The position numbers were made by a program, and so were the translations under genes. Below, piece by piece: positions 27,624 to 37,625 of a stretch of DNA of 64,000 nt. The stretch is from MFD09286-c1 sp963701015 (GTDB taxonomy: Bacteria; Bacteroidota; Bacteroidia; Bacteroidales; DTGW01). The DNA lies in NCBI GenBank assembly GCA_963701015.1, contig OY969556.1, forward strand, positions 682,001 through 746,000, given 5' to 3'. Each line of letters begins with the position of its first letter. The first letter of the stretch is position 1. The notes beneath the pieces were generated by a model. It ran no database searches, was not told where the DNA came from, and worked only from the letters and a program-made list of their open reading frames with translations.

Positions 27624-28310
27624 TTATTTTAAATTATTCTTCTCCAGGTTCTGATAATAATGTTTTTCAATTAATTCAGCCTTTTTGATCGAATTTTTCA
27701 ACCAATTTATTTTTAACTTATCCTTTTCATATTGTGTTAATTTCCAGGATATTTCTGATTTAAATAATTTTAAAGTCAGGTAATGCAATATTAATGCTAC
27801 AGAAACTGAAATATTCAGACTTTCAGTAAAACCAAAAGTTGGAATTGTAAGAAATTCATCAGCTAATTCTTCCACTTCGTGAGAAATACCTGTAAGTTCG
27901 GTACCAAAAATAATTGCCGACTTTCCTTTGTAAATATCAAAATTTTCAAGTGAAATACTATTTTTATGAACAGTGGTTGCAATTAATCTATAACCCTCTG
28001 ATTTTAGAGTTTGTAAGCATTGTTTGGAATTATTGATTTGATGATTGTATTTTGTTAAACTGAGCCATTGTTCAGATCCCATTGCAATTTGATCATTTGG
28101 GGAATACTTGTTTCGGTTTTCGATAACATGAATATCTTGTATTCCAAAGCAATCACAAGTACGTAAAATAGCATTTGCATTATGTGGCTGATAAATATCT
28201 TCTAATACAACGGTAAGATATTTAGTTCTCGATTCTAATATTTTATTCAGTAAATGAATTCTATTTTCATTTACAAAACCTTCAAGATATTGAATAAACT
28301 GTTGTTCCAT
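27624..28310 (-). CDS. trmH: tRNA (guanosine-2'-O)-methyltransferase, SpoU/TrmH family
   Basis: A 228-residue SPOUT methyltransferase. The SpoU motifs are VVLEDIYQPHNANAILRTCD (motif 1), IIFGTELTGIS (motif 2) and IPTFGFTESLNISVSVA (motif 3, which forms the knotted SAM site). TrmH methylates G18 of tRNA; an rRNA target cannot be fully excluded. I set the start at the ATG at 28310 (MEQQFIQYLEG). The longer frame up to 28358 would run into the terminator of hup and adds a non-conserved hydrophobic stretch. Confidence 0.86.
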   Translation of the reverse strand: MEQQFIQYLEGFVNENRIHLLNKILESRTKYLTVVLEDIYQPHNANAILRTCDCFGIQDIHVIENRNKYSPNDQIAMGSEQWLSLTKYNHQINNSKQCLQTLKSEGYRLIATTVHKNSISLENFDIYKGKSAIIFGTELTGISHEVEELADEFLTIPTFGFTESLNISVSVALILHYLTLKLFKSEISWKLTQYEKDKLKINWLKNSIKKAELIEKHYYQNLEKNNLK

Positions 28311-28321
28311 AAAGTAAATGG

Positions 28322-28355
28322 AATAAAAAAAGGAGTACAATAATTGCACTCCTTT
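28322..28355 (-). terminator. Terminator after the HU gene
   Basis: A 12-bp stem (28329-28340 with 28344-28355, one G-U pair) and a 3-nt loop, followed on the minus strand by TTTTTTATT. It lies 18 bp after the hup stop codon. It separates hup from trmH and so supports the shorter trmH start. Confidence 0.85.
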
Positions 28356-28373
28356 CAAAAAAGGAATTAAACC

Positions 28374-28652
28374 TTATTTTTGAACTGCGCTAGTTAAATC
28401 GCTACCTGCTTTGAACTTAACAACTTTTTTGGCAGCAATTTTAATTTCCTTACCGGTTTGTGGATTTCTACCGGTTCTTGCACTTCTTTTTGCTACTGCA
28501 AATGAACCAAAACCTACTAAGGCTACACGGTCACCTTTTTTCAATGCTACTGTGGTAGCTTTAATGAAAGCATCTAATGCTTTTTTTGAGTCAGCTTTTG
28601 TCAATTTTGATTCTGCTGCAATTGCATCAATAAGTTGAGCTTTGTTTGCCAT
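28374..28652 (-). CDS. hup: HU-family DNA-binding protein
   Basis: A 92-residue histone-like protein that bends DNA as a dimer and organises the nucleoid. It has the complete HU/IHF pattern: helical dimer core (KAQLIDAIAAESKLTKADSK), KGDRVALVGFGSFAV and the DNA-binding arm with SARTGRNPQTGKEIKI. It has a strong Bacteroidota-type promoter upstream and its own terminator, as expected for an abundant protein expressed alone. Confidence 0.96.
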   Translation of the reverse strand: MANKAQLIDAIAAESKLTKADSKKALDAFIKATTVALKKGDRVALVGFGSFAVAKRSARTGRNPQTGKEIKIAAKKVVKFKAGSDLTSAVQK

Positions 28653-28703
28653 GATAATAATTTTTTAGGGTTACTAATTAAATTACTTAATAATATATAC
28701 ACA

Positions 28704-28733
28704 CAAATATATGTATTTTCTGGTGTTCTGCAA
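28704..28733 (-). promoter_or_regulatory. Promoter of hup
   Basis: On the minus strand a -33 TTG (28731-28733) is separated by 19 bp from a -7 TATATTTG (28704-28711). This is an exact fit to the Bacteroidota primary sigma-factor consensus TTG-N19-TAnnTTTG, about 50 bp from the start codon. Confidence 0.75.
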
Positions 28734-28953
28734 GTGTTTTGTAAAAAAAAATCACTTGGAACCGTTGATAACACAAAGGGTACGATTTAACTTAAAGGAA
28801 TAGATGCAGTTGTGTAAAGCGCTGAACTACTTTTATTTATGCGAAAGGCTTGAATCGGTTAGGGTTGTTGATAATTATGTAAATATTTTTTTTGATTTTA
28901 AAGGGAAAGCAGGAAAAAATATTCATTTTTTTTTTCAATGAAAAAGAAAATGT

Positions 28954-28961
28954 TACTTTTG
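28954..28961 (+). promoter_or_regulatory. -7 promoter element of tRNA-Ser
   Basis: TACTTTTG matches the TAnnTTTG -7 consensus and lies 16 bp before the first base of the tRNA. I see no exact -33 TTG at the right distance. Confidence 0.5.
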
Positions 28962-28977
28962 TCGCCACAAATTTTAT

Positions 28978-29067
28978 GGAGAAATGGCAGAGCGGTCGAA
29001 TGCGGCGGTCTTGAAAACCGTTGTCCGGGCAACTGGACCAGGGGTTCGAATCCCTTTTTCTCCGCCA
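28978..29067 (+). tRNA. tRNA-Ser (anticodon TGA)
   Basis: A full class II tRNA cloverleaf. The acceptor stem is GGAGAAA with TTTCTCC, the discriminator is G (29064) and the CCA end is encoded (29065-29067). The anticodon loop CTTGAAA gives anticodon TGA, reading UCA codons. The long variable arm (GTCCGGGCAACTGGAC region) and the T-arm GGGGTTCGAATCCCT are typical of serine tRNAs. Confidence 0.95.
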
Positions 29068-29088
29068 AGCAAGAATCAAATTCAATTA

Positions 29089-29130
29089 AAACCGCTTAAA
29101 CATCAATATTTAAGCGGTTTTTTATTTTTT
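29089..29130 (+). terminator. Terminator after tRNA-Ser
   Basis: A perfect 12-bp stem (29089-29100 with 29109-29120) with an 8-nt loop, then a run of T (TTTATTTTTT). It begins about 20 bp after the CCA end of the tRNA. Confidence 0.88.
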
Positions 29131-29753
29131 CTCCATCAAATCAATTAATAAAATACCAAAGCTTAGAATACTAATTCGAATAACTTAATTCGGAATTTGA
29201 ATAAATATTATGTTTCGTTAGTTCCGGCCGGTTCATTTTAGAACTTTTAAATTTGGTGCAAGAGCGCGTTTGCCAACTCAGATTAAAGCGCAAATTATTT
29301 TTTGATAAATGCAAAGTAAATACTACTATATATAAAGATGCATAGTTTCTCCATTTATTGAATTAAAAATTAAGCTCTTATTTAAAGGATAATTGCGGCC
29401 TATTTAGAATATAAAAAACTTGCTTTCATTCTGGCTAGCCATTTTATGGAAAATATAATTTCAGCAAAATTAATTTAACATAAAAATAGTTTCAATTTTA
29501 TCAATTTCGCCTCAACTTCAGCAAATACCATAGGAAAACTTATAATTACATTCATATCTTCAAATCCCAATGTTTTATATTAACTTTATATACGATTTTT
29601 TAATTACAAATAAAATGATAATCAATAAGGTTAAGCCGTATATGAATTATAAATCTGTTAATTACACTTTTTTAACTTTTACTTAAATTATCCTTTATTT
29701 TAATTAAAAAGTCATAAATCATTTTTATTTATGGACTGAATAATTAAAATATA
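29131..29753. other. Intergenic region upstream of the multi-PAS kinase
   Basis: About 620 bp with no supportable gene. It is A/T rich. TAAATTTG at 29248-29255 matches a -7 box but is about 500 bp from the kinase start, so its meaning is doubtful. No repeat or RNA structure stands out. Confidence 0.4.
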
Positions 29754-32700
29754 ATGAGTACAGAAGATAATAAAGGTTCAACTTTCATTGAAAATGAACC
29801 CATCCGAAAAGAAAAGATTTTTTTTAATCTTGTTATTGGAATAGCTGCAATTATTACTGTGGGTCTTGGCTTATTGTGTTTTGTACTTCCTCATAATATA
29901 ATTCGTTGGGTTACTGTAATAATTATATTTGATGCTGCATGTTTTGTTTTATTGAAAATAAATAAAAAAGGTAAAACTGATATTGCTTCGAAACTTTTTG
30001 TTGTTTTTATTTTTTCACTAATAATAGGTTTGGCATGGACTGCAGGTGGAATTAAGGCACATTCTATTCAGTTTTTACCATTAGTTGTTGTGACTGCTGG
30101 ATTATTACTTGGCTGGAGGGCTGGTTTTATAGTCAGTACTTTTGGAATTTTATTTAGTTTGGTGTTGGTAATTGCTGAATTCAAAGGAATTTTACCTTCG
30201 AATTTAGTTATAGCAAATCCAATTAGTTTATGGGTAGTAGCAGCTTTAAATATAAGCGCATTGGCATTATTACAATACTTATTAATTTCGAAACTCAACC
30301 GATCTTTGGCATATGCAAAAAATGAATTATCACTTCGCATAAATGCTGAAAAAACTCTTCAACTTAATGAAGCCCATTATAAGACTATTTTTGAAAATGC
30401 AAATGATGCCATATTTTTAATGAAGGAAGATATTTTTATCAATTGCAACCCTAAAACCTTAGAATTATTTGGTTGTCTCCGTGAACAAATAATAAACCAT
30501 ACACCATACGCTTTTTCGCCAATTTATCAGCCTGATGGCAATCTTTCAGAAGTTAAAGCCCTTAATTATATTAAACTAGCTTTAAATGGCATTCCCCAGC
30601 GTTTTGAATGGCAACATTGTCGTTTCGATAAAAGTAATTTTGAAGCTGAGGTTTCATTAAATAAATTAGAAATTAATAATGAAATATTAATACAGGCAAT
30701 TGTAAGAGATATATCTAATCGCAAGCAATCTGAAATACTTTTAAAAGAAAAGTCTGATGAGCTTGAAGCGCAAAATGAAGAATACCTGCAAATTAATGAA
30801 GAACTCAACCAAATAAATGAGGAATTAGTTGAAGCCAAAGAAAAAGCTGAAGAAAGTGAGGCAAAATTAAAAGCCATGTTCGAAAGCTCAAGAGATGCAA
30901 TAGGTGTTGCAAAAAAGGGAATCCACATTTATGCCAATCCATCCTATCTAAAATTATTTGGTTTTGATACAAATGAAGATATTTTTGGGACTTCTATATT
31001 TGATAGCATTGCTCCAAGCCATCGTCAAATGATGCATGATTATGTTCAACGCAGGTCTGCAGGTGAATCAGTTCCAAAATTTTATGAATCTCGTGGTATA
31101 ATGAAGGACGGTACTGAATTTGATGCAGAGTTTAGTGTTTCAACATATGAATTGAATGATGAAATTTATTCTCTTGCCAGCATACGCGATATTACAGATC
31201 GCAAAAAGGCTGAAAGAAATTTACAAGTTTCGGAAGAAAAGTTTTTCAAATTATTTCATTCAAGTCCGGATGCTATTTTATTAACCGAATTGCAATCGGG
31301 TAAGATTATCGAAATTAACAGGAGTTTCGAAAAATTATCAGGCTTTAATCGATATGAAGCAATAAACCATACTGCTTTGGAATTGAATATGTTTCGACCT
31401 GAAGATCGTCAAAAATTTGTCTCCTTGCTTAAACAAAATGGTAGTTTTCGAAATGTTGAATTTAACAATAAAAATAAAGCAGGGGAAGACCTTATAATAT
31501 TAGCATCTGCTGAATTGATAGAAATAAGTAATGAACAACATGCTATTACAATTCTTCACGATATCACCGAACGCAAACATGCAGAAGAAGAATTAAAAAA
31601 AAGTGAAGAAAAATACAGCAGAATTGTTAATACGGCAACAGAAGGTATTGTAATTGTTGACAAAGCTATAAATATAGTTTTTGTCAATTTACAATTTACC
31701 AAAATGCTTGGATTCGAAGAAAAAGAACTAATAGGAAAGCCTTTCACTAATTTTATTAAAAAGGAAGATATTCCTGTTTTACATAATATGGTTGAAACCA
31801 GGCGTCAAGGGTTACCTGATAAAGCTGAAAGAAGTTTATTAAGAAAAGATGGTACTGAAATTTGGGTGCTTGTTTCAGCTACTCCAATTATGGACGAAAT
31901 TGAAGGGTTTCAGGGTTCATTCTCAATGCTTACTGATATAACAGAAAGAAAAAACGCTGAAATTGCTTTGCGGAAAAGTGAGGAGCGTTTTCGGCTTATT
32001 CTTGAAAATATGCCAATTTTATTAAATGCATTTGATAATGAGGGAAATATAATATCCTGGAACAAAGCTTGTGAAGTAGCTACAGGTTATAAGGAGGAAG
32101 AGGCTAAATCAAATCCAAAGATAATGGAATTATTATATCCCGATCCTGATTATCGAACATTGGTGTGGAACGCATCTTCCGATCAATTAAAACAAAATAA
32201 TGCATTTGATTTGGTTGCTAAAGATGGCAATATTCATACTATTGAATGGTTTGACACATACCATATTTTAAAAATTCCTGGTTGGGATTCATGGGGAATG
32301 GGATTAGACATAACTGAGCGTAATCAAGCTCAAACAGCACTTAAAAAGAGCGAAGATAGATTTAGAAATATGGCTGATTTATTACCTCAAGCAATTTTTG
32401 AAACTGATACTAATGGCAGATTAACCTATGTCAATAAAACTGCATATGAACTTTTTGGATATACTCAGGAGGACTTTGATAAAGGATTACTTGCATTTGA
32501 CATGGTAATACCTGAAGAAAGGGAATTGGTTTATAGTAAAATGCAGGTTTTAATTAATGAAAGGAATATTTCAAAAACAGAATATACGGCATTAAAAAAA
32601 GATGGATTTACATTTCCGGTATTAATTCATACTAATACTATATCGCTAAATAATGAATTCTCAGGTTTACGAGGGATAATTCTTGATATGACTGAAATTA

Positions 32701-34130
32701 AATTGGCTGAAAAAAAGATTAAATTAAGTGAAGAACGTTTAAGAAAACTTATCGATTCAGTTACAGATTATATATTTACTGTTAAAATTGAAAAAAATAT
32801 AGTTAAAGAAACCATTCATAGTGAAGGCTGTTTTGCGGTAACAGGATATCATGCAAATGAATTTTATAATGATAATTACTTATGGTTTAAAATAGTAGTA
32901 CAAGATGACATGGGTATAGTTAAACAACAAGCTATTGATTTGGTCCAAAACAAAATAGAAAAAACGATTGAACATAGAATAATCCATAAAAACGGTACCA
33001 TTCACTGGGTATCAAATACTCCGGTTCTTCGTTACAATCAGGTTGGAGAATTGCTTGGATATGATGGATTAATTGCTGACATCACAGCTCGTAAAATTGC
33101 CGAAGCTGCTTTGTTTGAAAGCGAAACAAGGTATCGACTAATAGCTACACTTTCAGGACACCTGGTTTACGAATGTAATTTAAACGATAATTCAATTGTA
33201 TGGGGAGGTGCAATTCAAGAAGTTACTGGTTATACTCCTTTTGAATACGAAAAAGTAAATAAAAATGAATGGGCCGATATGGTTCATCCAGAGGATAAGG
33301 AAAGGTTATTGGCTCTATACCAGGAATTTGTTAACAAAGAAAAAAACTTTAAAGTTGAATACCGGTATAAAACTAAAGATGAAGGATATATTTGGATTGA
33401 AGAAGAAAGCTTTATTTTTTCCGAAACTGCTAATAAGGTCTCAAAAGTTGTAGGAGTTATGAAAGATATAACGAATAAAAAATCTATTGAGCGTCAGATA
33501 TTAAATAGTGTTATTGAAACAGAGGAAAGGGAGCGATTGAATTTTTCCCAGGAACTTCACGATGGTATTGGTCCATTACTTTCAGCAACAAAAATGTATA
33601 TTCAATGGTTAGGGCTGCCAAATGCAAAACTTGACCAAAGCGATATTTTAAGGGATGTTGAAAAACTTCTGGATGAATCTACTAAAACTGTACGTGAAAT
33701 TTCATTTAAGTTAAGTCCACATATTTTACAAAATTATGGTTTAGTGGAAGCCTTAAATGCTTATATTGAAAAAATTCAGGAATCTTCTCAAATAAAAATT
33801 GATTTGAATTTGAAGAACCTTTGTCGGTTCAATGAAAAGGCTGAAATTATTGTTTACAGGGTTATTTGCGAGTGTATAAATAATACAATTAAGCATGCAA
33901 AGGCTTCCAGTATAATTATTAATTTAATTTGTCAAAATAATTTGTTATTAGTAGAATATATTGATAATGGGCAAGGTTTTGACTTAGTAAATGTTATAAC
34001 AAACCATAAAGGCATTGGACTTTTAAATATGCAAAGTCGGTTAAAATCTATAAATGGATTAATGGATATTGTTAGTAGTCCCAATAATGGAACTTCGATA
34101 AAATTCCAAATTAACATTCATGACAACTAA
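29754..34130 (+). CDS. Multi-PAS sensor histidine kinase (eight PAS domains)
   Basis: A 1458-residue kinase. Residues about 22-180 hold about six membrane helices. Eight PAS/PAC units follow, each ending in a DIT(E/D)RK-like signature: about 205-325, 368-485, 493-608, 615-735, 743-858, 865-985, 990-1118 and 1124-1243, with a coiled coil (about 330-365) after the first. The HisKA_3 domain has the phosphorylated His1269 in SQELHDGIGP, and the HATPase has NNTIKHAK, DNGQGF and GIGLLNMQSR. It should integrate several cytoplasmic signals; no cofactor can be read. A NarL-type regulator gene starts 36 bp downstream, the expected partner for HisKA_3. Confidence 0.93.
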   Translation: MSTEDNKGSTFIENEPIRKEKIFFNLVIGIAAIITVGLGLLCFVLPHNIIRWVTVIIIFDAACFVLLKINKKGKTDIASKLFVVFIFSLIIGLAWTAGGIKAHSIQFLPLVVVTAGLLLGWRAGFIVSTFGILFSLVLVIAEFKGILPSNLVIANPISLWVVAALNISALALLQYLLISKLNRSLAYAKNELSLRINAEKTLQLNEAHYKTIFENANDAIFLMKEDIFINCNPKTLELFGCLREQIINHTPYAFSPIYQPDGNLSEVKALNYIKLALNGIPQRFEWQHCRFDKSNFEAEVSLNKLEINNEILIQAIVRDISNRKQSEILLKEKSDELEAQNEEYLQINEELNQINEELVEAKEKAEESEAKLKAMFESSRDAIGVAKKGIHIYANPSYLKLFGFDTNEDIFGTSIFDSIAPSHRQMMHDYVQRRSAGESVPKFYESRGIMKDGTEFDAEFSVSTYELNDEIYSLASIRDITDRKKAERNLQVSEEKFFKLFHSSPDAILLTELQSGKIIEINRSFEKLSGFNRYEAINHTALELNMFRPEDRQKFVSLLKQNGSFRNVEFNNKNKAGEDLIILASAELIEISNEQHAITILHDITERKHAEEELKKSEEKYSRIVNTATEGIVIVDKAINIVFVNLQFTKMLGFEEKELIGKPFTNFIKKEDIPVLHNMVETRRQGLPDKAERSLLRKDGTEIWVLVSATPIMDEIEGFQGSFSMLTDITERKNAEIALRKSEERFRLILENMPILLNAFDNEGNIISWNKACEVATGYKEEEAKSNPKIMELLYPDPDYRTLVWNASSDQLKQNNAFDLVAKDGNIHTIEWFDTYHILKIPGWDSWGMGLDITERNQAQTALKKSEDRFRNMADLLPQAIFETDTNGRLTYVNKTAYELFGYTQEDFDKGLLAFDMVIPEERELVYSKMQVLINERNISKTEYTALKKDGFTFPVLIHTNTISLNNEFSGLRGIILDMTEIKLAEKKIKLSEERLRKLIDSVTDYIFTVKIEKNIVKETIHSEGCFAVTGYHANEFYNDNYLWFKIVVQDDMGIVKQQAIDLVQNKIEKTIEHRIIHKNGTIHWVSNTPVLRYNQVGELLGYDGLIADITARKIAEAALFESETRYRLIATLSGHLVYECNLNDNSIVWGGAIQEVTGYTPFEYEKVNKNEWADMVHPEDKERLLALYQEFVNKEKNFKVEYRYKTKDEGYIWIEEESFIFSETANKVSKVVGVMKDITNKKSIERQILNSVIETEERERLNFSQELHDGIGPLLSATKMYIQWLGLPNAKLDQSDILRDVEKLLDESTKTVREISFKLSPHILQNYGLVEALNAYIEKIQESSQIKIDLNLKNLCRFNEKAEIIVYRVICECINNTIKHAKASSIIINLICQNNLLLVEYIDNGQGFDLVNVITNHKGIGLLNMQSRLKSINGLMDIVSSPNNGTSIKFQINIHDN

Positions 34131-34166
34131 AAAATATTTTTTACCTTCATTAAAATTTACCTATCC

Positions 34167-34802
34167 ATGATTAAAATAATAATTGCTGATGATCACCGTA
34201 TGTTCCGCGAAAGCCTTAGAAAAATATTGACTATTGAAAAAGTTGTGGAAGTATTGGCAGAAGCATCAAATGGAATTGAATTGTTGGAATTACTCGACCA
34301 ATATCAACCAGATATAATTCTAATGGATATTTCAATGCCGGGAATGGATGGGATTGAAGCTACTAAAAAAGCATTGGTAAAGCAGCCTGATGTTAAAGTC
34401 CTGACTTTATCTTCGTTTGGTGATGAAAAATATTATTTTCATATGGTAGAATCAGGCGCTAAAGGTTTTGTGGTTAAAAATGCCGGAATTGTTGAATTAC
34501 AAAATGCTATTACTGAAGTTGCGAAAGGAGGAAGTTGGTTTTCATCTGAATTAATTCAAAAAGTGATTGCAAACATAAATATCAAACCTAAAAAAAATAA
34601 AATTACTACATTATCCGAACGTGAATTAGAAATACTTAGACTTATTTGTGAAAGTAATACCAACGAAAATATTGCCGAAAAAATAAATCTTAGTATAGAT
34701 ACGGTTAAGTGGCATAGGGCGAATATACTATCAAAGACCGATTGTTCAAATACTGCTGGCCTTGTTATATATGCAATTAAAAATAAACTTATCGAGATTT
34801 AA
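34167..34802 (+). CDS. NarL/LuxR-family response regulator
   Basis: A 211-residue regulator. The receiver has IIIADDH, phosphoacceptor Asp54 in LMDISMPGMDG and the switch region LTLSSFG. The LuxR-type helix-turn-helix is at about residues 145-211 (LSERELEILRLICES, NENIAEKINLSIDTVKWH). It is the evident partner of the eight-PAS kinase just upstream. It resembles the regulator at 948-1562 in layout, which goes with another HisKA_3 kinase. Confidence 0.93.
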   Translation: MIKIIIADDHRMFRESLRKILTIEKVVEVLAEASNGIELLELLDQYQPDIILMDISMPGMDGIEATKKALVKQPDVKVLTLSSFGDEKYYFHMVESGAKGFVVKNAGIVELQNAITEVAKGGSWFSSELIQKVIANINIKPKKNKITTLSERELEILRLICESNTNENIAEKINLSIDTVKWHRANILSKTDCSNTAGLVIYAIKNKLIEI

Positions 34803-35114
34803 GATTATACAGCAATTAATATTTAATTGACATTTTCAATTGGAATATTTATCCAATTTCGGATAAAAGGTCAATAGCTTTTTTCATTAATATATAGCTA
34901 ATCCATTTTTTATATTTTTCGTCCTTAATTCCTTATTATTAACTATTTACTATTAATTTCTCTAATTTTACCATCACTTAAGTTAGTGTTTTACCATTAT
35001 TTATAATTGGTAAATACCATTCTTTATAATAAAATATTCAATTATTAGTTACGGCTCTCTGACCTTTTTTACAAAATACTTTTATATCAATAATTAAAAT
35101 AAGATTTATTGTTT
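34803..35114. other. Intergenic region before the REC-cheA genes
   Basis: A 312-bp A/T-rich gap. It probably carries the promoter of the REC-cheA-cheW-mcp run. A short inverted repeat (AATTGA/TCAATT near 34825-34841) is present. I find no exact TTG/TAnnTTTG promoter and no gene. Confidence 0.4.
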
Positions 35115-35525
35115 ATGAAAAGTTTAAAAATAATCCTGGTTGATGATAATAATGCATTTCGTGAAGCATTAAAAATGTTGCTTGTAAATCAATACAATGT
35201 TGAAATTATTGGAGAAGCTTCAAGTGCAGAAGAATTCTGGAATATTAAAAATTTTATTAAGGCTGACATTATAATTATGGATGTAATGATGCCAGGAACT
35301 GATGGGATTGCTCTTACTAAGAAAATCCATTGGGATTTTAAAGATTTAAAAATTTTAGCAATTACTCTGCATTACGACAAGGTGTATTTGACATCTCTGA
35401 TTGAAGCCGGGTTCATTGGTTGCGTTTTTAAAAACAATTTGTATAATGAAATTGGTACTGCTTTAGAAGCAATTACTCAAGGAAAACGCTTTTATCCTGA
35501 AAATATCATATTTCAACCAAAATAA
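35115..35525 (+). CDS. Stand-alone REC protein, candidate CheY
   Basis: A 136-residue receiver-only protein with the acidic pair in IILVDDNN, phosphoacceptor Asp56 in IIMDVMMPGTDG and the switch Thr in AITLHYD. The start is the ATG at 35115 (MKSLKIILVDD); the upstream TTG adds two residues without support. It lies 31 bp before cheA and so is the natural candidate for the receiver phosphorylated by CheA. In sequence it is closer to NarL-type receivers than to classical CheY (the ending ITQGKRFYPENI resembles the linker of NarL regulators), so it may be a truncated NarL-type protein. Confidence 0.87.
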   Translation: MKSLKIILVDDNNAFREALKMLLVNQYNVEIIGEASSAEEFWNIKNFIKADIIIMDVMMPGTDGIALTKKIHWDFKDLKILAITLHYDKVYLTSLIEAGFIGCVFKNNLYNEIGTALEAITQGKRFYPENIIFQPK

Positions 35526-35556
35526 TTCTCACTTATAAGCTAATAACCATACAGTT

Positions 35557-37572
35557 ATGGATTTAAGTCAATTTAAACAGAAATTTATTGATGAAGCTAA
35601 TACATTGCTTGTCAATTTAGACAATGCTCTTTTGGAACTTGAAAAAGATCCGGGAAATAAGCAGCATATAAATGAATCATTTCGTGTAATGCACACTATA
35701 AAAGGCGCAAGCGGCATGTATGGTTTCGATAAAGTTGTTGAAATTACGCATGAGCTTGAATCATTATATGACATTGTAAGGGAAAAAGAATTAAAAGTAC
35801 CACAATCTTTGATTGAAGTCACTTTCATAGCTGCTGACCATATAAGGGCTTTACTTATTGATGAAGAATTCAATAACCAGGAAAATATTCAACGTCATGG
35901 TGCTTTGAAAACAAATATTGAAGTAACTAAATTAGAATTAAGCTTACCAAGTAAGGGAATAAAAGTTAATGAACCCGAGAATGTCAACACAACTAATAAT
36001 GGATCATTAATAACTTGGAATATTTTATTTTATCCTGATGAAGAAATGATCAGGAGGGCTATAAACCTGATCTATACTTTTCATGATTTGTTTCAATTGG
36101 GTGAATATAAAATAAATAATAAACCTTTCCAATCGAACGACAAACAATATTGGAGCATTTTCCTGGTAACCGATAAACCCTATGATGAAATTGAGAGTGC
36201 ACTAATGTTTGTTATGGATTACTGTAGAATCAACAAAATTGCTGACTTTAATATATTCGATCCTAATGGTTTTGAAAATCGTGATAAGAAACTTCTTGAA
36301 CCAGAGTATCAATTGGAAAATAATCAAATTCCTTCTGTTTCGATAATAGAGGCTGTTAATAAGTCAATTGTTCAAAATCCTATTTCAAATTCGGAAGTTG
36401 CAACTCAGGTATTCAGTAAACATAGTACCAGTCATATTAACGTTGATTCAACAAAGCTCGATAGGCTTATGTATTTGGTAAGCGAACTGGTTACGTCCAA
36501 ATCGGAGTTGTTAATAGCACTTCAAAAACAAAACTTTGAAAAGGCTAATGAAACAGCAGAAAAAATAGAAAAGCTTTCAAAATATTTCAGCGAAAACGCT
36601 TTGAGTATAAGATTAGTTTCATTACATGAAATGCTTAACAGGTTTAAAAGGCTTATTCGTGATCTATCAAAGCAATTGGGTAAGCAAGTAAATTTTGTGA
36701 CCCATGGCGAAGAAACAGAACTGGATAAGACTATTATTGACAATTTAGGTGAACCTATCATGCACATTATTCGTAATTGTATCGACCATGGTATTGAAAC
36801 TCCTGAGAATAGGCTTAAGAGCGGCAAACCCGAGCAAGGCGGAATAGGTTTAACGGCCTATATTTCCGGTAATTATGTTTTTATATGCATATCCGACGAT
36901 GGTTCTGGGATTGATATTGAAAAAGTAAAACAAAAAGCCATTGACAAAGGTATTTTAAAGCCAACAGACAATCCTACCAATAAAGAAATTTTCGATTTAA
37001 TATTCCTTCCTGGCTTTTCAACTGCACAAAGTTTAACTTCTGTTTCTGGTCGTGGAGTAGGTATGGATATAGTTAAAAAACGCATAAACGATCTTAGGGG
37101 TGAAGTTATGGTTAGTTCCGATTGGGGAATTGGAACAACATTTACATTAAAAATTCAACAATCACTTTCAATAATTGATACACTATTATTTACTGTTGAT
37201 GATAATTATTTCACTGTTCCAATTTCAGAAATAGAAGTTTGTTTACAGATTAGTTCCGAAGAAATTAATCATAGACGCAATACGGCAACAATTCCTTTTA
37301 ACAACCATTTGATACCTTTTGTAGATATAAGGTACTTATTTAAAATGGCTGACAGCACAAGTGAAATGTATAAGGCAATTATTATTAAAAACGAAAACAA
37401 AGAAATGGCATTGCTGACTGATAGAATAATTGGCGAGCACCAGGCCGTTTTAAAACCATTGGGGAAATCACTTCAAGATCAAAAATATATAAGTTCTGCA
37501 AGTCAATTGGGCGATGGTAATATTGCCTTTATGATTGATACAAGTTCATTACTTAATCAAACTAGTTATTAG
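35557..37572 (+). CDS. cheA: Chemotaxis-type histidine kinase CheA
   Basis: A 671-residue CheA. The P1 (Hpt) domain has the phosphorylated His46 in VMHTIKGASGMYGF. A divergent P2-like region (about residues 130-240) follows. The P3 dimerisation domain starts near VDSTKLDRLMYLVSELV. The P4 kinase domain has HIIRNCIDHGIE, DDGSGID and GRGVGMDIVKKRI, and the P5 CheW-like domain covers about 525-665. It should transfer phosphate to a receiver such as the REC protein encoded 31 bp upstream. No cheR or cheB is nearby, so adaptation by methylation must be encoded elsewhere or be absent. Confidence 0.95.
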   Translation: MDLSQFKQKFIDEANTLLVNLDNALLELEKDPGNKQHINESFRVMHTIKGASGMYGFDKVVEITHELESLYDIVREKELKVPQSLIEVTFIAADHIRALLIDEEFNNQENIQRHGALKTNIEVTKLELSLPSKGIKVNEPENVNTTNNGSLITWNILFYPDEEMIRRAINLIYTFHDLFQLGEYKINNKPFQSNDKQYWSIFLVTDKPYDEIESALMFVMDYCRINKIADFNIFDPNGFENRDKKLLEPEYQLENNQIPSVSIIEAVNKSIVQNPISNSEVATQVFSKHSTSHINVDSTKLDRLMYLVSELVTSKSELLIALQKQNFEKANETAEKIEKLSKYFSENALSIRLVSLHEMLNRFKRLIRDLSKQLGKQVNFVTHGEETELDKTIIDNLGEPIMHIIRNCIDHGIETPENRLKSGKPEQGGIGLTAYISGNYVFICISDDGSGIDIEKVKQKAIDKGILKPTDNPTNKEIFDLIFLPGFSTAQSLTSVSGRGVGMDIVKKRINDLRGEVMVSSDWGIGTTFTLKIQQSLSIIDTLLFTVDDNYFTVPISEIEVCLQISSEEINHRRNTATIPFNNHLIPFVDIRYLFKMADSTSEMYKAIIIKNENKEMALLTDRIIGEHQAVLKPLGKSLQDQKYISSASQLGDGNIAFMIDTSSLLNQTSY

Positions 37573-37625
37573 GCTTGTCACTTTTGAGGTAAATCAAAAT
37601 TATTAACATAATAAAATTCTAAATT

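Noticed and set aside
28837..29085. A leftward 82-residue open frame over the tRNA
   Set aside because: It is the complement of the tRNA-Ser gene and its flanks; no protein support.
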